Of a DNA stretch of 51,981 bases, positions 33,081 to 40,384 are shown one piece after another. The notes under the pieces were generated by a model. The model was not told where the DNA came from, searched no databases, and worked only from the letters and a program-made list of their open reading frames with translations. Positions within the stretch are counted from its first letter, which is position 1. Each line of letters opens with the position of its first letter. Both the position numbers and the translations under genes were made by a program. Source of the DNA: Lachnospiraceae bacterium (GTDB lineage Bacteria; Bacillota; Clostridia; Lachnospirales; Lachnospiraceae); the NCBI GenBank assembly GCA_024403255.1, contig JAKSSE010000004.1, positions 1 through 51,981 on the forward strand, written 5' to 3'.

Positions 33081-33815
33081 ATGGCAAAGGTTGCACTTGT
33101 AACAGGAGCTTCAAAGGGTATTGGCCGTGCCTGTGCCATTAGACTTGCAAAGGATGGATATACCGTAATAGTCAATTACAGTAGTTCAGATGCGGCAGCC
33201 CAGGAGGTTGTTAACGAGATTAAAACAGCAGGTGGTGAGGCAGAGGCAATAAAAGCTGATGTTTCAGATTCCAAGGCTGTTAAGGATATGATTCGTACCA
33301 TTGGAAAAACTTATGGAGGAATTGATGTCCTTGTAAATAATGCAGGTGTTGTAAGAGACGAATTCCTTCTTACAATGACAGAGGATAACCTTGATATGTG
33401 CATGAATCTTAATGTTAAGGGTTATTTCTACTGTGCACAGCAGGCTGCTCTTAAGATGTTTAGAAAAAAGAGTGGTGTAATTATCAATATGAGTTCGGTC
33501 AGCTCTAAAATGGCCCTAGCAGGTCAGGCAGTTTATTCGGCAACAAAAGGTGCTGTAAACTCAATGACTCAGACCATGGCAAAGGAACTTGGCCCTTATG
33601 GAATAAGAGTAAATGCTGTTGCACCTGGTTTTGTAATGACAGAAATGATTGATGCTCTTCCAGAGGATAAGAAGGCAGAGTACCTTACAAACGTTCCTTT
33701 GGGAAGATTTGCAGAAGCCTCAGAGATTGCAGATCTTGTTGCATTTTTGGCAAGTGACAATGCAGCATACATCACAGGTCAGACCATTGTCCTTGATGGA
33801 GGCTTAAGCCTATGA
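33081..33815 (+). CDS. fabG: 3-oxoacyl-ACP reductase
   Basis: This 244-residue short-chain dehydrogenase has TGASKGIG (8-15), NNAGVVRD, Ser139 in NMSSVSS, and Tyr152/Lys156 in YSATK, the full catalytic set. It reduces 3-oxoacyl-ACP with NADPH. Six bases separate it from the KS fusion, and its stop overlaps the dehydratase start. It is close in sequence to FabG of fatty-acid synthesis; the operon context is what points to a dedicated copy. Confidence 0.93.
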   Translation: MAKVALVTGASKGIGRACAIRLAKDGYTVIVNYSSSDAAAQEVVNEIKTAGGEAEAIKADVSDSKAVKDMIRTIGKTYGGIDVLVNNAGVVRDEFLLTMTEDNLDMCMNLNVKGYFYCAQQAALKMFRKKSGVIINMSSVSSKMALAGQAVYSATKGAVNSMTQTMAKELGPYGIRVNAVAPGFVMTEMIDALPEDKKAEYLTNVPLGRFAEASEIADLVAFLASDNAAYITGQTIVLDGGLSL

Positions 33816-34258
33816 TGAACATAATGGACATCAATAAAAGAATCCGTCAGAGAGCTCCTTTTCAGATGATAGAAAGAGTGCTTGAGATGGAACCTGGTGT
33901 ATCCGCAAGGGGCACCAAAAATGTCTGCGTTAATGAACCATACTTTAATGGTCATTTTCCAGAAATGCCTATCATGCCAGGCGTATTAGTTATCGAAAGC
34001 TGCGCACAGCTTTGCTCTTTAGTAGTTGATAGCGATGGCATTGATGAGGATTCAATCTATGTACTATTGAAAGTAGATGGATTCAAGTTTGTTAAAACAA
34101 TCATCCCTGGGGATGTATTGGATATAACTGTTACAAAAACCCGCGACGCAGGGACTTTAAAAAGTTTTGATGCGAAGGTTAGTGTTGATGGACAGGTACG
34201 TGCAAAAGGTTCTATGACTTTTACCGCTGTTCCAAAAAGTGAGATTTATCCAGAATAA
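33812..34258 (+). CDS. fabZ: 3-hydroxyacyl-ACP dehydratase (FabZ-like)
   Basis: The 148-residue hot-dog protein has the catalytic pair His48 (YFNGHFPEMP) and Glu62 (MPGVLVIESCAQL). The N-terminal motif reads RQRAPFQMIERV where housekeeping FabZ has LPHRYPFLLVD, so it is a divergent member. It removes water from 3-hydroxyacyl-ACP to give the trans-2-enoyl product. With no enoyl reductase gene in the operon, the double bond could be retained. It starts within the last codons of fabG. Confidence 0.9.
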   Translation: MMNIMDINKRIRQRAPFQMIERVLEMEPGVSARGTKNVCVNEPYFNGHFPEMPIMPGVLVIESCAQLCSLVVDSDGIDEDSIYVLLKVDGFKFVKTIIPGDVLDITVTKTRDAGTLKSFDAKVSVDGQVRAKGSMTFTAVPKSEIYPE

Positions 34259-34279
34259 ATCGGCAAGAAGGAGAGAAAA

Positions 34280-35101
34280 ATGTCAAGAAAAATGAAGCAC
34301 ATTACTTGGAAGGATTACAGACATTCTACCAAGATTATAAAGTGCGAAAAGTGCAAGCAGGAGCTTGTTCAGAAGGATTTGGCAAAGAACAACTTTGTAT
34401 GCCCAAAGTGTGGTAAGTACAACAAACTTCCAGCAAGAGTAAGAATTGCTGAGCTTGCTAACAAGGGCAGCTTCAAGGAGTTTTGGCCAGATGTTACCAC
34501 TGTAAACCCTATCAACTTCCCAACTTATGAGGAAAAATACGCAGCTGCACAGGACAAATCTGGTGAGTCAGATGGTGTTGTAACTGGTACCTGCAGAATT
34601 GGAAAAGTTAAGGTTGCAATCTTTGTAATGGAGCCAAAATTCATGATGGCTTCTATGGGATCTGTTGTAGGAGACAAGATTACAGCACTTTTTGAATACG
34701 CAACAAAAAAGAAACTTCCTGTTATTGGATTTACTGCATCAGGCGGTGCAAGAATGCAGGAAGGTATGGTTTCGCTTATGCAGATGGCAAAGGTTTCAGG
34801 AGCTGTTCAGTATCACAGCCAGGCAGGCCTTCTTTACACCGTTTGCTGTACTGATCCTACCACTGGTGGTATCACTGCAAGTTTTGCTATGCTTGGAGAT
34901 ATCATCATTGCTGAACCAGAAGCAACCATCGGCTTTGCTGGACGTCGTGTAGTAGAGCAGGTTACTGGCGAGACTTTGCCAGATGATTTCCAAAGCTCAG
35001 AGTTCCAGTTTGAAAAAGGCTTTGTTGATGCAATTGTTAAGCGCGAAGATATGAGAGACTATCTTGTAAATCTTCTTAAGCTTCATTCAGGAAGGAGATA
35101 A
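34280..35101 (+). CDS. accD: Acetyl-CoA carboxylase carboxyltransferase subunit beta
   Basis: The 273-residue protein has the four-cysteine zinc finger (CEKC...CPKC, about residues 25-47) typical of AccD, then the carboxyltransferase core ASGGARMQEGMVSLMQMAK and PTTGGITASFAMLGDIIIAEPEATIGFAGRRVVEQ. With AccA it moves the carboxyl group from biotin to acetyl-CoA, making malonyl-CoA. It follows AAGGAGAG. The partner genes accB and accC are absent from the operon, so biotin carrier and carboxylase must come from elsewhere. Confidence 0.95.
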   Translation: MSRKMKHITWKDYRHSTKIIKCEKCKQELVQKDLAKNNFVCPKCGKYNKLPARVRIAELANKGSFKEFWPDVTTVNPINFPTYEEKYAAAQDKSGESDGVVTGTCRIGKVKVAIFVMEPKFMMASMGSVVGDKITALFEYATKKKLPVIGFTASGGARMQEGMVSLMQMAKVSGAVQYHSQAGLLYTVCCTDPTTGGITASFAMLGDIIIAEPEATIGFAGRRVVEQVTGETLPDDFQSSEFQFEKGFVDAIVKREDMRDYLVNLLKLHSGRR

Positions 35102-35102
35102 G

Positions 35103-35906
35103 ATGAGCGCATACGATAGAATTAAATTGGCACGTGACATTAACCGTCCTACTGCTAAAAAGTATATTGATGTTATAATTGACGACTTCATGGAGTTCCA
35201 TGGGGACAGAGCATTTGCAGACGACCATGCAATAATTGGTGGTATCGGCTGGCTTGATAATACTGCTGTAACCGTAATCGGTATTGAGAAGGGTACAGAT
35301 ATGGAATCAAAGCAGTTTAGAGGCTTTGGTTCAGCTCTTCCAGAAGGATATCGTAAGGCACAGCGTCTTATGTTCCAGGCAGAGAAGTTTAAGCGTCCTA
35401 TTATCTGCTTTGTAGATACTCAGGGTGCAGCTTGTGGATCAGGTGCTGAGCAGCGTGGTGTAGGTCAGTCTATCGCTGATAACTTGGCAAAGATGATGAC
35501 AATTAAGGTTCCAATCATCACTATCATTATTGGTGAAGGTGGTTCAGGTGGTGCGCTTGGTCTTGCAGTAGCTGATGAAGTATGGATGCTTGAAAATTCA
35601 TATTATTCAGTAATTGCACCAGAGTCATGTGCATCTATTCTCTACAAGGACCCAGAGCGAAAGGATGAAGCAGCTGAGTCACTTCACCTTTTTGCAGAGA
35701 ATCTTCTTGAACTTGGAATTATTGAAAAAATAATTGCAGAGCCAGAAAACTTTACTGATGCAGATGCAACTGAAGAATTCTTGTTAAAATTAAAAGAAGA
35801 TTTAATCAGAAATATTAAAAGACTTTCTTCAAAGAGAGTAGGCCAGCTTCTTGCAGCAAGATATGAGAAGTTCCGCAAGGTTGGTCGATATAAGGAAATC
35901 GGCTAG
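35103..35906 (+). CDS. accA: Acetyl-CoA carboxylase carboxyltransferase subunit alpha
   Basis: The 267-residue protein has the AccA features RPTAKKYIDVIIDDFMEFHGDRAFADDHAI, DTQGAACGSGAEQRGVGQSIA and IGEGGSGGALGLAVADEVWMLENSYYSVIAPESCASILYKD. It forms the carboxyltransferase with AccD. The gene starts one base after the accD stop with GGAGAT in front, and ends overlapping the GTG of the oxidoreductase by one base. Together they would give the operon a local malonyl-CoA supply. Confidence 0.95.
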   Translation: MSAYDRIKLARDINRPTAKKYIDVIIDDFMEFHGDRAFADDHAIIGGIGWLDNTAVTVIGIEKGTDMESKQFRGFGSALPEGYRKAQRLMFQAEKFKRPIICFVDTQGAACGSGAEQRGVGQSIADNLAKMMTIKVPIITIIIGEGGSGGALGLAVADEVWMLENSYYSVIAPESCASILYKDPERKDEAAESLHLFAENLLELGIIEKIIAEPENFTDADATEEFLLKLKEDLIRNIKRLSSKRVGQLLAARYEKFRKVGRYKEIG

Positions 35907-36634
35907 TGAAGGTTCTTTTATTAAACGGAAGCCCACGAAAAGAAAAAAGCTGCACTATAAGGGTGGCAAGAAAGTTTGTTGATGGATTAAAAGCTGCCAG
36001 CGATTGTGTGGTAGAGGAAATTAATCTTTCTGACTGCAATATTAAGCCGTGCCTTGGGTGTTTAAGCTGCTGGGGCAGAACGGAAGGTACCTGCATAATA
36101 AAAGATGATGACATCCCAATGTTAAAAGAAAAAGTAATGGAGGCTGATGTTATTATCGAGAGCTTTCCACTTTACTTTTTTGGAATGCCGGGAGAGGTCA
36201 AACTTTACACCGACAGAATGCTCTCCATGATGAATACTTATGAAGGGCAGTCTCCGGAGGTAGGCACTTCGTTCCATGGAATCAGGGATATAGATAAGAT
36301 GCAGGGGAAAAGCTTTTTCGTTGTGTCAACATGTGGCTATGCTCAAACAGATTTAATCTACGATCCACTTCTTGGTCAGCTTGACTGCATTTGTGGTCCT
36401 GGTAATTATTACCCGCTTTTGTGCCCTCAGGGAAAGTGTATGTCCATTCCTGAACTGTATGACAGGATGGAGGTATATCTTGAAAAGTACGTGGAGGCAG
36501 GAAAAGAGTTTGCTCAAACAGGCACTTTGACAGAAGAAACTATTATGAATTTAAGGGTTCCACCTTTTAATGAGAGAAGATTTAAACTTTTACTAGGTCA
36601 ATTTTGGAAAAATGAGAGGAGTTTCAATGAGTAA
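35906..36634 (+). CDS. Flavodoxin-fold NAD(P)H oxidoreductase
   Basis: The 242-residue protein opens with an FMN-reductase-type phosphate loop LLNGSPRKEKSCT. A cysteine-rich segment NIKPCLGCLSCWGRTEGTC (about residues 47-65) follows, then FPLYFFGMPGEVKLYTDRML. It is in the NADPH-dependent FMN reductase / iron-sulfur flavoprotein group; the CxxC spacing could bind a cluster or act in redox exchange. GTG 35906 overlaps the accA stop. Placed between accA and fabD, it might be an unusual enoyl reductase substitute or a chain-modifying enzyme; that is inference only. Confidence 0.8.
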   Translation: MKVLLLNGSPRKEKSCTIRVARKFVDGLKAASDCVVEEINLSDCNIKPCLGCLSCWGRTEGTCIIKDDDIPMLKEKVMEADVIIESFPLYFFGMPGEVKLYTDRMLSMMNTYEGQSPEVGTSFHGIRDIDKMQGKSFFVVSTCGYAQTDLIYDPLLGQLDCICGPGNYYPLLCPQGKCMSIPELYDRMEVYLEKYVEAGKEFAQTGTLTEETIMNLRVPPFNERRFKLLLGQFWKNERSFNE

Positions 36635-37547
36635 GACAGCATTTTTATTTGCAGGCCAGGGCGCGCAGTATGTAGGAATGGGCAAGGCTCTTTATGAATC
36701 ATCAGCTGCAGCTAAAGCAGTATTTGATATGGGAGAAGCAGTTCGCCCAGGAACCATGGCAATGTGCTTTGAAGGTCCAGGAGAGGAACTTACCAAGACA
36801 ATCAACACACAGCCATGTTTATTTTTGACTGACCTTGCATGTGCCAAGGCACTTGAGGAAAAGGGAATTAAGGCTGATATGGCAGCAGGTTTTTCTTTAG
36901 GTGAAATCCCTGCTTTAGCATATACCGGTGTTTTATCAGATGAGGAAGCATTTAAGCTTGTTGTTGCAAGAGGAAACTCAATGAATGCATGTGCTGAAAA
37001 ACGAGCAGGATCTATGGTTGCAGCATTAAAGCTTACAAACGAGCAGGTTGAATCTGTTGCATCTAAATTTGAAGCAGTTTATCCGGTAAACTATAACTGT
37101 CCAGGTCAGGTTTCATGTGCAGGTGCAGTTGAAGAACTTGATGCATTCGCTGATGCAATTAAGGCTGAAGGTGGAAGAGCAGTAAAGATTGCAGTATCAG
37201 GCGCTTTCCATACACCATTTATGGCAGATGCAGCTGACGTACTTAGAAATGAGCTTAAAGATATGACTATCAATGCTCCTTCAATCGATTTATATGCAAA
37301 TAAGACTGGCGAAGTGTATCCTACTGATGCAGCTGAAGTTATCGAGACAGTTTCAACTCAGCTTTGCAACCCAGTTCGTTGGGAGAAGACCATTCGCAAT
37401 ATGTATGATGCAGGAGTTCGCACCTTCATTGAAGTAGGTGCAGGCACAACTCTTTCAGGCCTTTGCAAGAAGATGGGATACGATGATATCACTGTTCTTA
37501 ACGTAGCAGATGTAGAGACTTTGGAGAGCACCGTATCAGCTTTATAG
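36627..37547 (+). CDS. fabD: Malonyl-CoA:ACP transacylase
   Basis: ATG 36627 follows GAGAGGAG and overlaps the oxidoreductase end by 8 bases; an earlier in-frame ATG at 36612 is less well placed. The 306-residue protein has FAGQGAQYVGMG, the nucleophile motif GFSLGE (Ser90) and GAFHTPFM with the catalytic His. It loads malonyl units onto ACP for the ketosynthase. It is the last gene of the operon. Confidence 0.93.
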   Translation: MSKTAFLFAGQGAQYVGMGKALYESSAAAKAVFDMGEAVRPGTMAMCFEGPGEELTKTINTQPCLFLTDLACAKALEEKGIKADMAAGFSLGEIPALAYTGVLSDEEAFKLVVARGNSMNACAEKRAGSMVAALKLTNEQVESVASKFEAVYPVNYNCPGQVSCAGAVEELDAFADAIKAEGGRAVKIAVSGAFHTPFMADAADVLRNELKDMTINAPSIDLYANKTGEVYPTDAAEVIETVSTQLCNPVRWEKTIRNMYDAGVRTFIEVGAGTTLSGLCKKMGYDDITVLNVADVETLESTVSAL

Positions 37548-37611
37548 GAGTAGCCATTTATATATTTGGCTCGTATACATTATTGAAAGCGCAACAGGTA
37601 TTTAATCTGCA

Positions 37612-37640
37612 TTGACATTATGAAGATGATAATGTAGGAT
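37612..37640 (+). promoter_or_regulatory. Promoter for DUF975 gene
   Basis: A perfect TTGACA (37612-37617), a 17-base spacer and TAGGAT (37635-37640). It shows that the DUF975 gene is transcribed separately from the fabD operon. Confidence 0.75.
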
Positions 37641-37690
37641 TTACCAGTAGTTTTTTCTAAAGAGAAGAAAGAAAAAGAGAGGATTAAAAA

Positions 37691-38353
37691 ATGGTAGAAT
37701 TTAGAAGAAAAGAAATCAAAGAAAAAGCAAAAGCAGAGTTTAAGAACCAGTACTGGCCACTCGTAGGTTACAGTGTACTTGTAGTCATTATCGCTGCTGC
37801 AGCAGGTTCAGTTTGCGGTCTTGCTGCTATCCCAGTAGTAGGTCAGCTTCTTTCAATCGCTGCATCAATTTGTTTCGTAGGACCTTTCTCAGTTGCAGTT
37901 AACTGGATGTACTACAGAGCATACAAGGGTGAGCAGATTGACATCAAGGATATGTTTGTTACCTTTACAAACGGAGACCTTTGGAAGAAAGCACTTTTAA
38001 CTTCATTCCTTGTAAGTCTTTACACTGCACTTTGGAGCTTACTTTTCATTGTTCCTGGTATCATCAAGGGATACTCATACAGCATGGCAATCTTCCTTAT
38101 CATGGATGATCCATCGCTTACTGCTAAGGAAGCAATCCAGAAGTCTATGGAAATGACCAACGGCTACAAGGGCGATATGTTTGTTATGGACCTTAGCTTC
38201 ATCGGCTGGGTACTCCTTACAGAGCTTACCTTCGGTATTCTTGGTATTTTCTGGACTATCCCATACATGTCAGTTGCAAAGGCTGGTATCTATGGACGTC
38301 TTCTTGAGAATCAGACTCCAAACGTTGTTGATGCAACTTATACTGAGGCTTAA
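37691..38353 (+). CDS. DUF975-family membrane protein
   Basis: The 220-residue protein starts with the typical DUF975 phrase FRRKEIKEKAKAEFKNQYWPLVGYSVLV, followed by five or six hydrophobic segments and the motif FIVPGIIKGYSYSMAIFLIMDDPSLTAKEAIQKSMEMTNGYKGDMFVMDLSFIGW. Family members are widespread in Firmicutes and have no established function. It has its own strong promoter and terminator, with AGAGAGGAT before the start. The codon choice (many CTT, GCA, TTC) resembles highly expressed genes. Confidence 0.9.
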   Translation: MVEFRRKEIKEKAKAEFKNQYWPLVGYSVLVVIIAAAAGSVCGLAAIPVVGQLLSIAASICFVGPFSVAVNWMYYRAYKGEQIDIKDMFVTFTNGDLWKKALLTSFLVSLYTALWSLLFIVPGIIKGYSYSMAIFLIMDDPSLTAKEAIQKSMEMTNGYKGDMFVMDLSFIGWVLLTELTFGILGIFWTIPYMSVAKAGIYGRLLENQTPNVVDATYTEA

Positions 38354-38374
38354 GATATTTATAACAAGATTAAA

Positions 38375-38402
38375 AGAGCCGGGAATTGTCCCGGCTTTTT
38401 TT
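38375..38402 (+). terminator. Terminator after DUF975 gene
   Basis: GAGCCGGGA and TCCCGGCT pair around ATTG, followed by seven T residues. It also lies close to the 3' end of the convergent phosphatase gene. Confidence 0.92.
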
Positions 38403-38411
38403 ATGCTCTCG

Positions 38412-39182
38412 TTACAACAAGTTCTCTAACTTATTAGCAGCTAAAACACCCTGTTTCTTGTCGAAGGTTAGTGGTTGTTTGTCGAGCCCAACGCATACAC
38501 CGCCGGCTTCCTGGATGATAAGGGAACCTGCACAGTAGTCCCAAGGGCAAAGTCGTAACTCGAAGAAGGCATCAGCACGACCGGCAGCTACATTGCAAAG
38601 GTCGATTGCGGCAGAACCGCTTCTTCTTAAATCGGTTGCATGAGAAAGGTAATTTTTTGCTGTTTCCATCGTTTCTTCGAAGAGCTCTTCATAGTAGATG
38701 GCAGTTCCAAACATTACAATGCTGTCCTCTAGGGCTTTGTCGGAAACATGTATTTGTTTGCCGTTGCAAAAAGCACCGTGTCCTTTTACGGCATAGAAGA
38801 TTTCCTTGAGATAGGGATTGTAGACTACTCCAAGGAAAGGTTCTTTATCTTTTAAAAGTCCTATAGAGATTGAACTTAATTTATAGTCGTTTATGAAGTT
38901 TGTAGTTCCGTCAATTGGATCAACGATGAAAGTGTAACCATCTGTTATTTTGGCATGCTCTGTTTCTTCTTCTCCAACAAAATTGGCCTCGGGCAGGATT
39001 TTCTTTAAACCATCAAAGATGGCATCTTGTACCATTTTGTCGTATTTTGTTACAAAATTTCCGTGACCTTCTTTATCATTGATATTTAAATTTGAGCGGT
39101 CTGCATTCAACATTATTTTTCCACTCTTTTTTGCGAGTTTTATTATTTTTTTGAGTAAAACCTGTTCGTTCATTTTCTCCAC
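38412..39182 (-). CDS. suhB: Inositol monophosphatase-family phosphatase
   Basis: The 256-residue protein has the metal-site motifs of the family: GEEETEHAKIT (Glu), VDPIDGTTNFINDY (Asp-Pro-Ile-Asp-Gly-Thr) and WDYCAGSLIIQEAGG. It removes phosphate from myo-inositol monophosphates or similar sugar phosphates with Mg2+. Whether it also has the SuhB role in ribosomal RNA regulation cannot be told. One base separates it from the upstream XRE gene, so the two share a transcript. Confidence 0.9.
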   Translation of the reverse strand: MEKMNEQVLLKKIIKLAKKSGKIMLNADRSNLNINDKEGHGNFVTKYDKMVQDAIFDGLKKILPEANFVGEEETEHAKITDGYTFIVDPIDGTTNFINDYKLSSISIGLLKDKEPFLGVVYNPYLKEIFYAVKGHGAFCNGKQIHVSDKALEDSIVMFGTAIYYEELFEETMETAKNYLSHATDLRRSGSAAIDLCNVAAGRADAFFELRLCPWDYCAGSLIIQEAGGVCVGLDKQPLTFDKKQGVLAANKLENLL

Positions 39183-39183
39183 C

Positions 39184-39528
39184 TTATTGGTTAGTTATTT
39201 GCTTGCAGTATGCAAGTAATTTGTTTATTTGGTCAGAGTTGGCATTCTGGCAAGATTCTATAAGAGTAAATAGTTCAGGAGAACTTTCTTTTTCGATTAC
39301 ATACTGTTGGGGAGAAGGATCATCAGTCAATCCCACTAAGTAATCTACAGATGTACCAAAGCATTGGGAGATGACTTCGAGTGTTTGTACCGAAGGTGTT
39401 CTATCTCCGTATTCGTAGCGACAGTATCCTATTTTTGAAAGGCTGAGTCGTCTTGCTGCCTCGGCTTTAGTGATGCCTAAGACTTCTCGTCTTTCGATTA
39501 AACGTCCAGGTTGAAATTGAGCAGACAT
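39184..39528 (-). CDS. XRE-family regulator upstream of phosphatase
   Basis: The 114-residue protein has a Cro/C1 helix-turn-helix (GRLIERREVLGITKAEAARRLSLSKIGYCRYEYGDRTPSVQTLEVISQCFGTSVDYLVGLTDD, about residues 8-70) and a helical tail (FTLIESCQNANSDQINKLLAYCKQI). The start follows AAGGAGG. Upstream are two direct copies of CCAATGG around its promoter region, a likely autoregulatory operator. Confidence 0.88.
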   Translation of the reverse strand: MSAQFQPGRLIERREVLGITKAEAARRLSLSKIGYCRYEYGDRTPSVQTLEVISQCFGTSVDYLVGLTDDPSPQQYVIEKESSPELFTLIESCQNANSDQINKLLAYCKQITNQ

Positions 39529-39555
39529 AAATCCTCCTTAATAGCTTGAAAGTGA

Positions 39556-39589
39556 CCAATGGATAATATATAATACGAATGTCCAATGG
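39556..39589. promoter_or_regulatory. Direct-repeat operator candidate for XRE gene
   Basis: CCAATGG occurs at 39556-39562 and again at 39583-39589, bracketing an AT-rich segment (ATAATATATAATAC). The flanks (GTGACCAATGG and CCAATGGTTAC) add weak mirror symmetry. It lies 28-61 bases before the XRE start. Confidence 0.5.
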
Positions 39590-39647
39590 TTACTATAACA
39601 CCTTTGCTTAGAATTTGCAATGGAGTGAATCTGCCGTAAGAGGGCTG

Positions 39648-39676
39648 TTGAGAAAGCATTTTTGACATGATATAAT
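39648..39676 (+). promoter_or_regulatory. Promoter for DUF4160/DUF2442 pair
   Basis: TTGAGA (39648-39653), a 17-base spacer and a perfect TATAAT (39671-39676). Transcription should start near 39683, inside the AAAGGAG ribosome site (39679-39685), giving a nearly leaderless mRNA. Confidence 0.75.
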
Positions 39677-39693
39677 TCAAAGGAGAAGAAAGA

Positions 39694-39954
39694 ATGCCAT
39701 TAATATCTGAGTTTTTTGGGATATCAATTTATATGTATTATGAAGACCATAATCCTCCGCATTTTCATGCCGAGTATGGTGACAATAAAGCGTTGATAGA
39801 TATTCTAAACGGATGTGTGTATAAGGGCGGTTTACCTACTAAACAGACCAAGTTAGTTCTTGCATGGTGCGAAATCCATAAAGAGGAATTGATGGAAAAT
39901 TGGATGGTTTGTAAGGAATTAGGTAGAGCGTTTGTTATTGAACCATTAAGGTGA
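39694..39954 (+). CDS. DUF4160 protein
   Basis: The 86-residue protein matches DUF4160: ISEFFGISIYMYYEDHNPPHFHAEYGDNKALIDI, with the diagnostic HNPPHFHA(E/R)Y motif, and a helical end with WMVCKELGRAFVIEPLR. Such proteins are almost always paired with a DUF2442 protein, and the pair is often listed among possible toxin-antitoxin-like modules without proof. The conserved histidines could bind a metal. A DUF2442 gene follows 10 bases later. Confidence 0.88.
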   Translation: MPLISEFFGISIYMYYEDHNPPHFHAEYGDNKALIDILNGCVYKGGLPTKQTKLVLAWCEIHKEELMENWMVCKELGRAFVIEPLR

Positions 39955-39964
39955 GAGGAATACA

Positions 39965-40222
39965 ATGTTTATGCCAGAGGTAGTACAAGTAAAGCCATAT
40001 GAAAACTATACTGTAGAAGTTTTATTTCAAGATGGCAAAATAGTTTACTATGATGTAACCCCTCTTTTGGATAAAGGCGTTTTTGCAATGCTTAAGGATA
40101 AGGACTTTTATTTGAAACGCTGTACGGTAATGAACCATACATTGGCGTGGGATGTGTCTGGGGATTTAGATCCGACAAAATGTATCGATATCGATCCTGA
40201 TACACTGTATTCAACCATTTGA
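39965..40222 (+). CDS. DUF2442 protein
   Basis: The 85-residue protein matches DUF2442: VVQVKPYENYTVEVLFQDGKIVYYDVTPLLDKGVFAMLKDKDFY, then LAWDVSGDLDPTKCIDIDPDTLY. It is the standard partner of DUF4160. The ribosome site GTGAGAGGAAT overlaps the end of the first gene. A strong terminator follows, so the pair forms a complete two-gene unit. No toxic fold is recognised. Confidence 0.88.
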   Translation: MFMPEVVQVKPYENYTVEVLFQDGKIVYYDVTPLLDKGVFAMLKDKDFYLKRCTVMNHTLAWDVSGDLDPTKCIDIDPDTLYSTI

Positions 40223-40228
40223 TTTTAG

Positions 40229-40258
40229 CGCTCAACTAAGGTTGAGCGTTTTTGTTTG
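40229..40258 (+). terminator. Terminator after DUF2442 gene
   Basis: CGCTCAAC and GTTGAGCG form a perfect 8-bp stem with a TAAG loop, followed by TTTTTGTTT. Confidence 0.92.
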
Positions 40259-40327
40259 AAATTTCACCAAAAAACTTTAAAAATAAACCCAAAATCTCTT
40301 CAAATTGCCTATTTTACTGTATTTCTA

Positions 40328-40355
40328 TTTACTTTAAGGCAAAAACCCATATAAT
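40328..40355 (+). promoter_or_regulatory. Promoter for MATE gene
   Basis: TTTACT (40328-40333), a 16-base spacer and a perfect TATAAT (40350-40355), 29 bases before the MATE start. Confidence 0.65.
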
Positions 40356-40384
40356 AAAGAAGTTGTTTTATTGTGGGAGATAGT

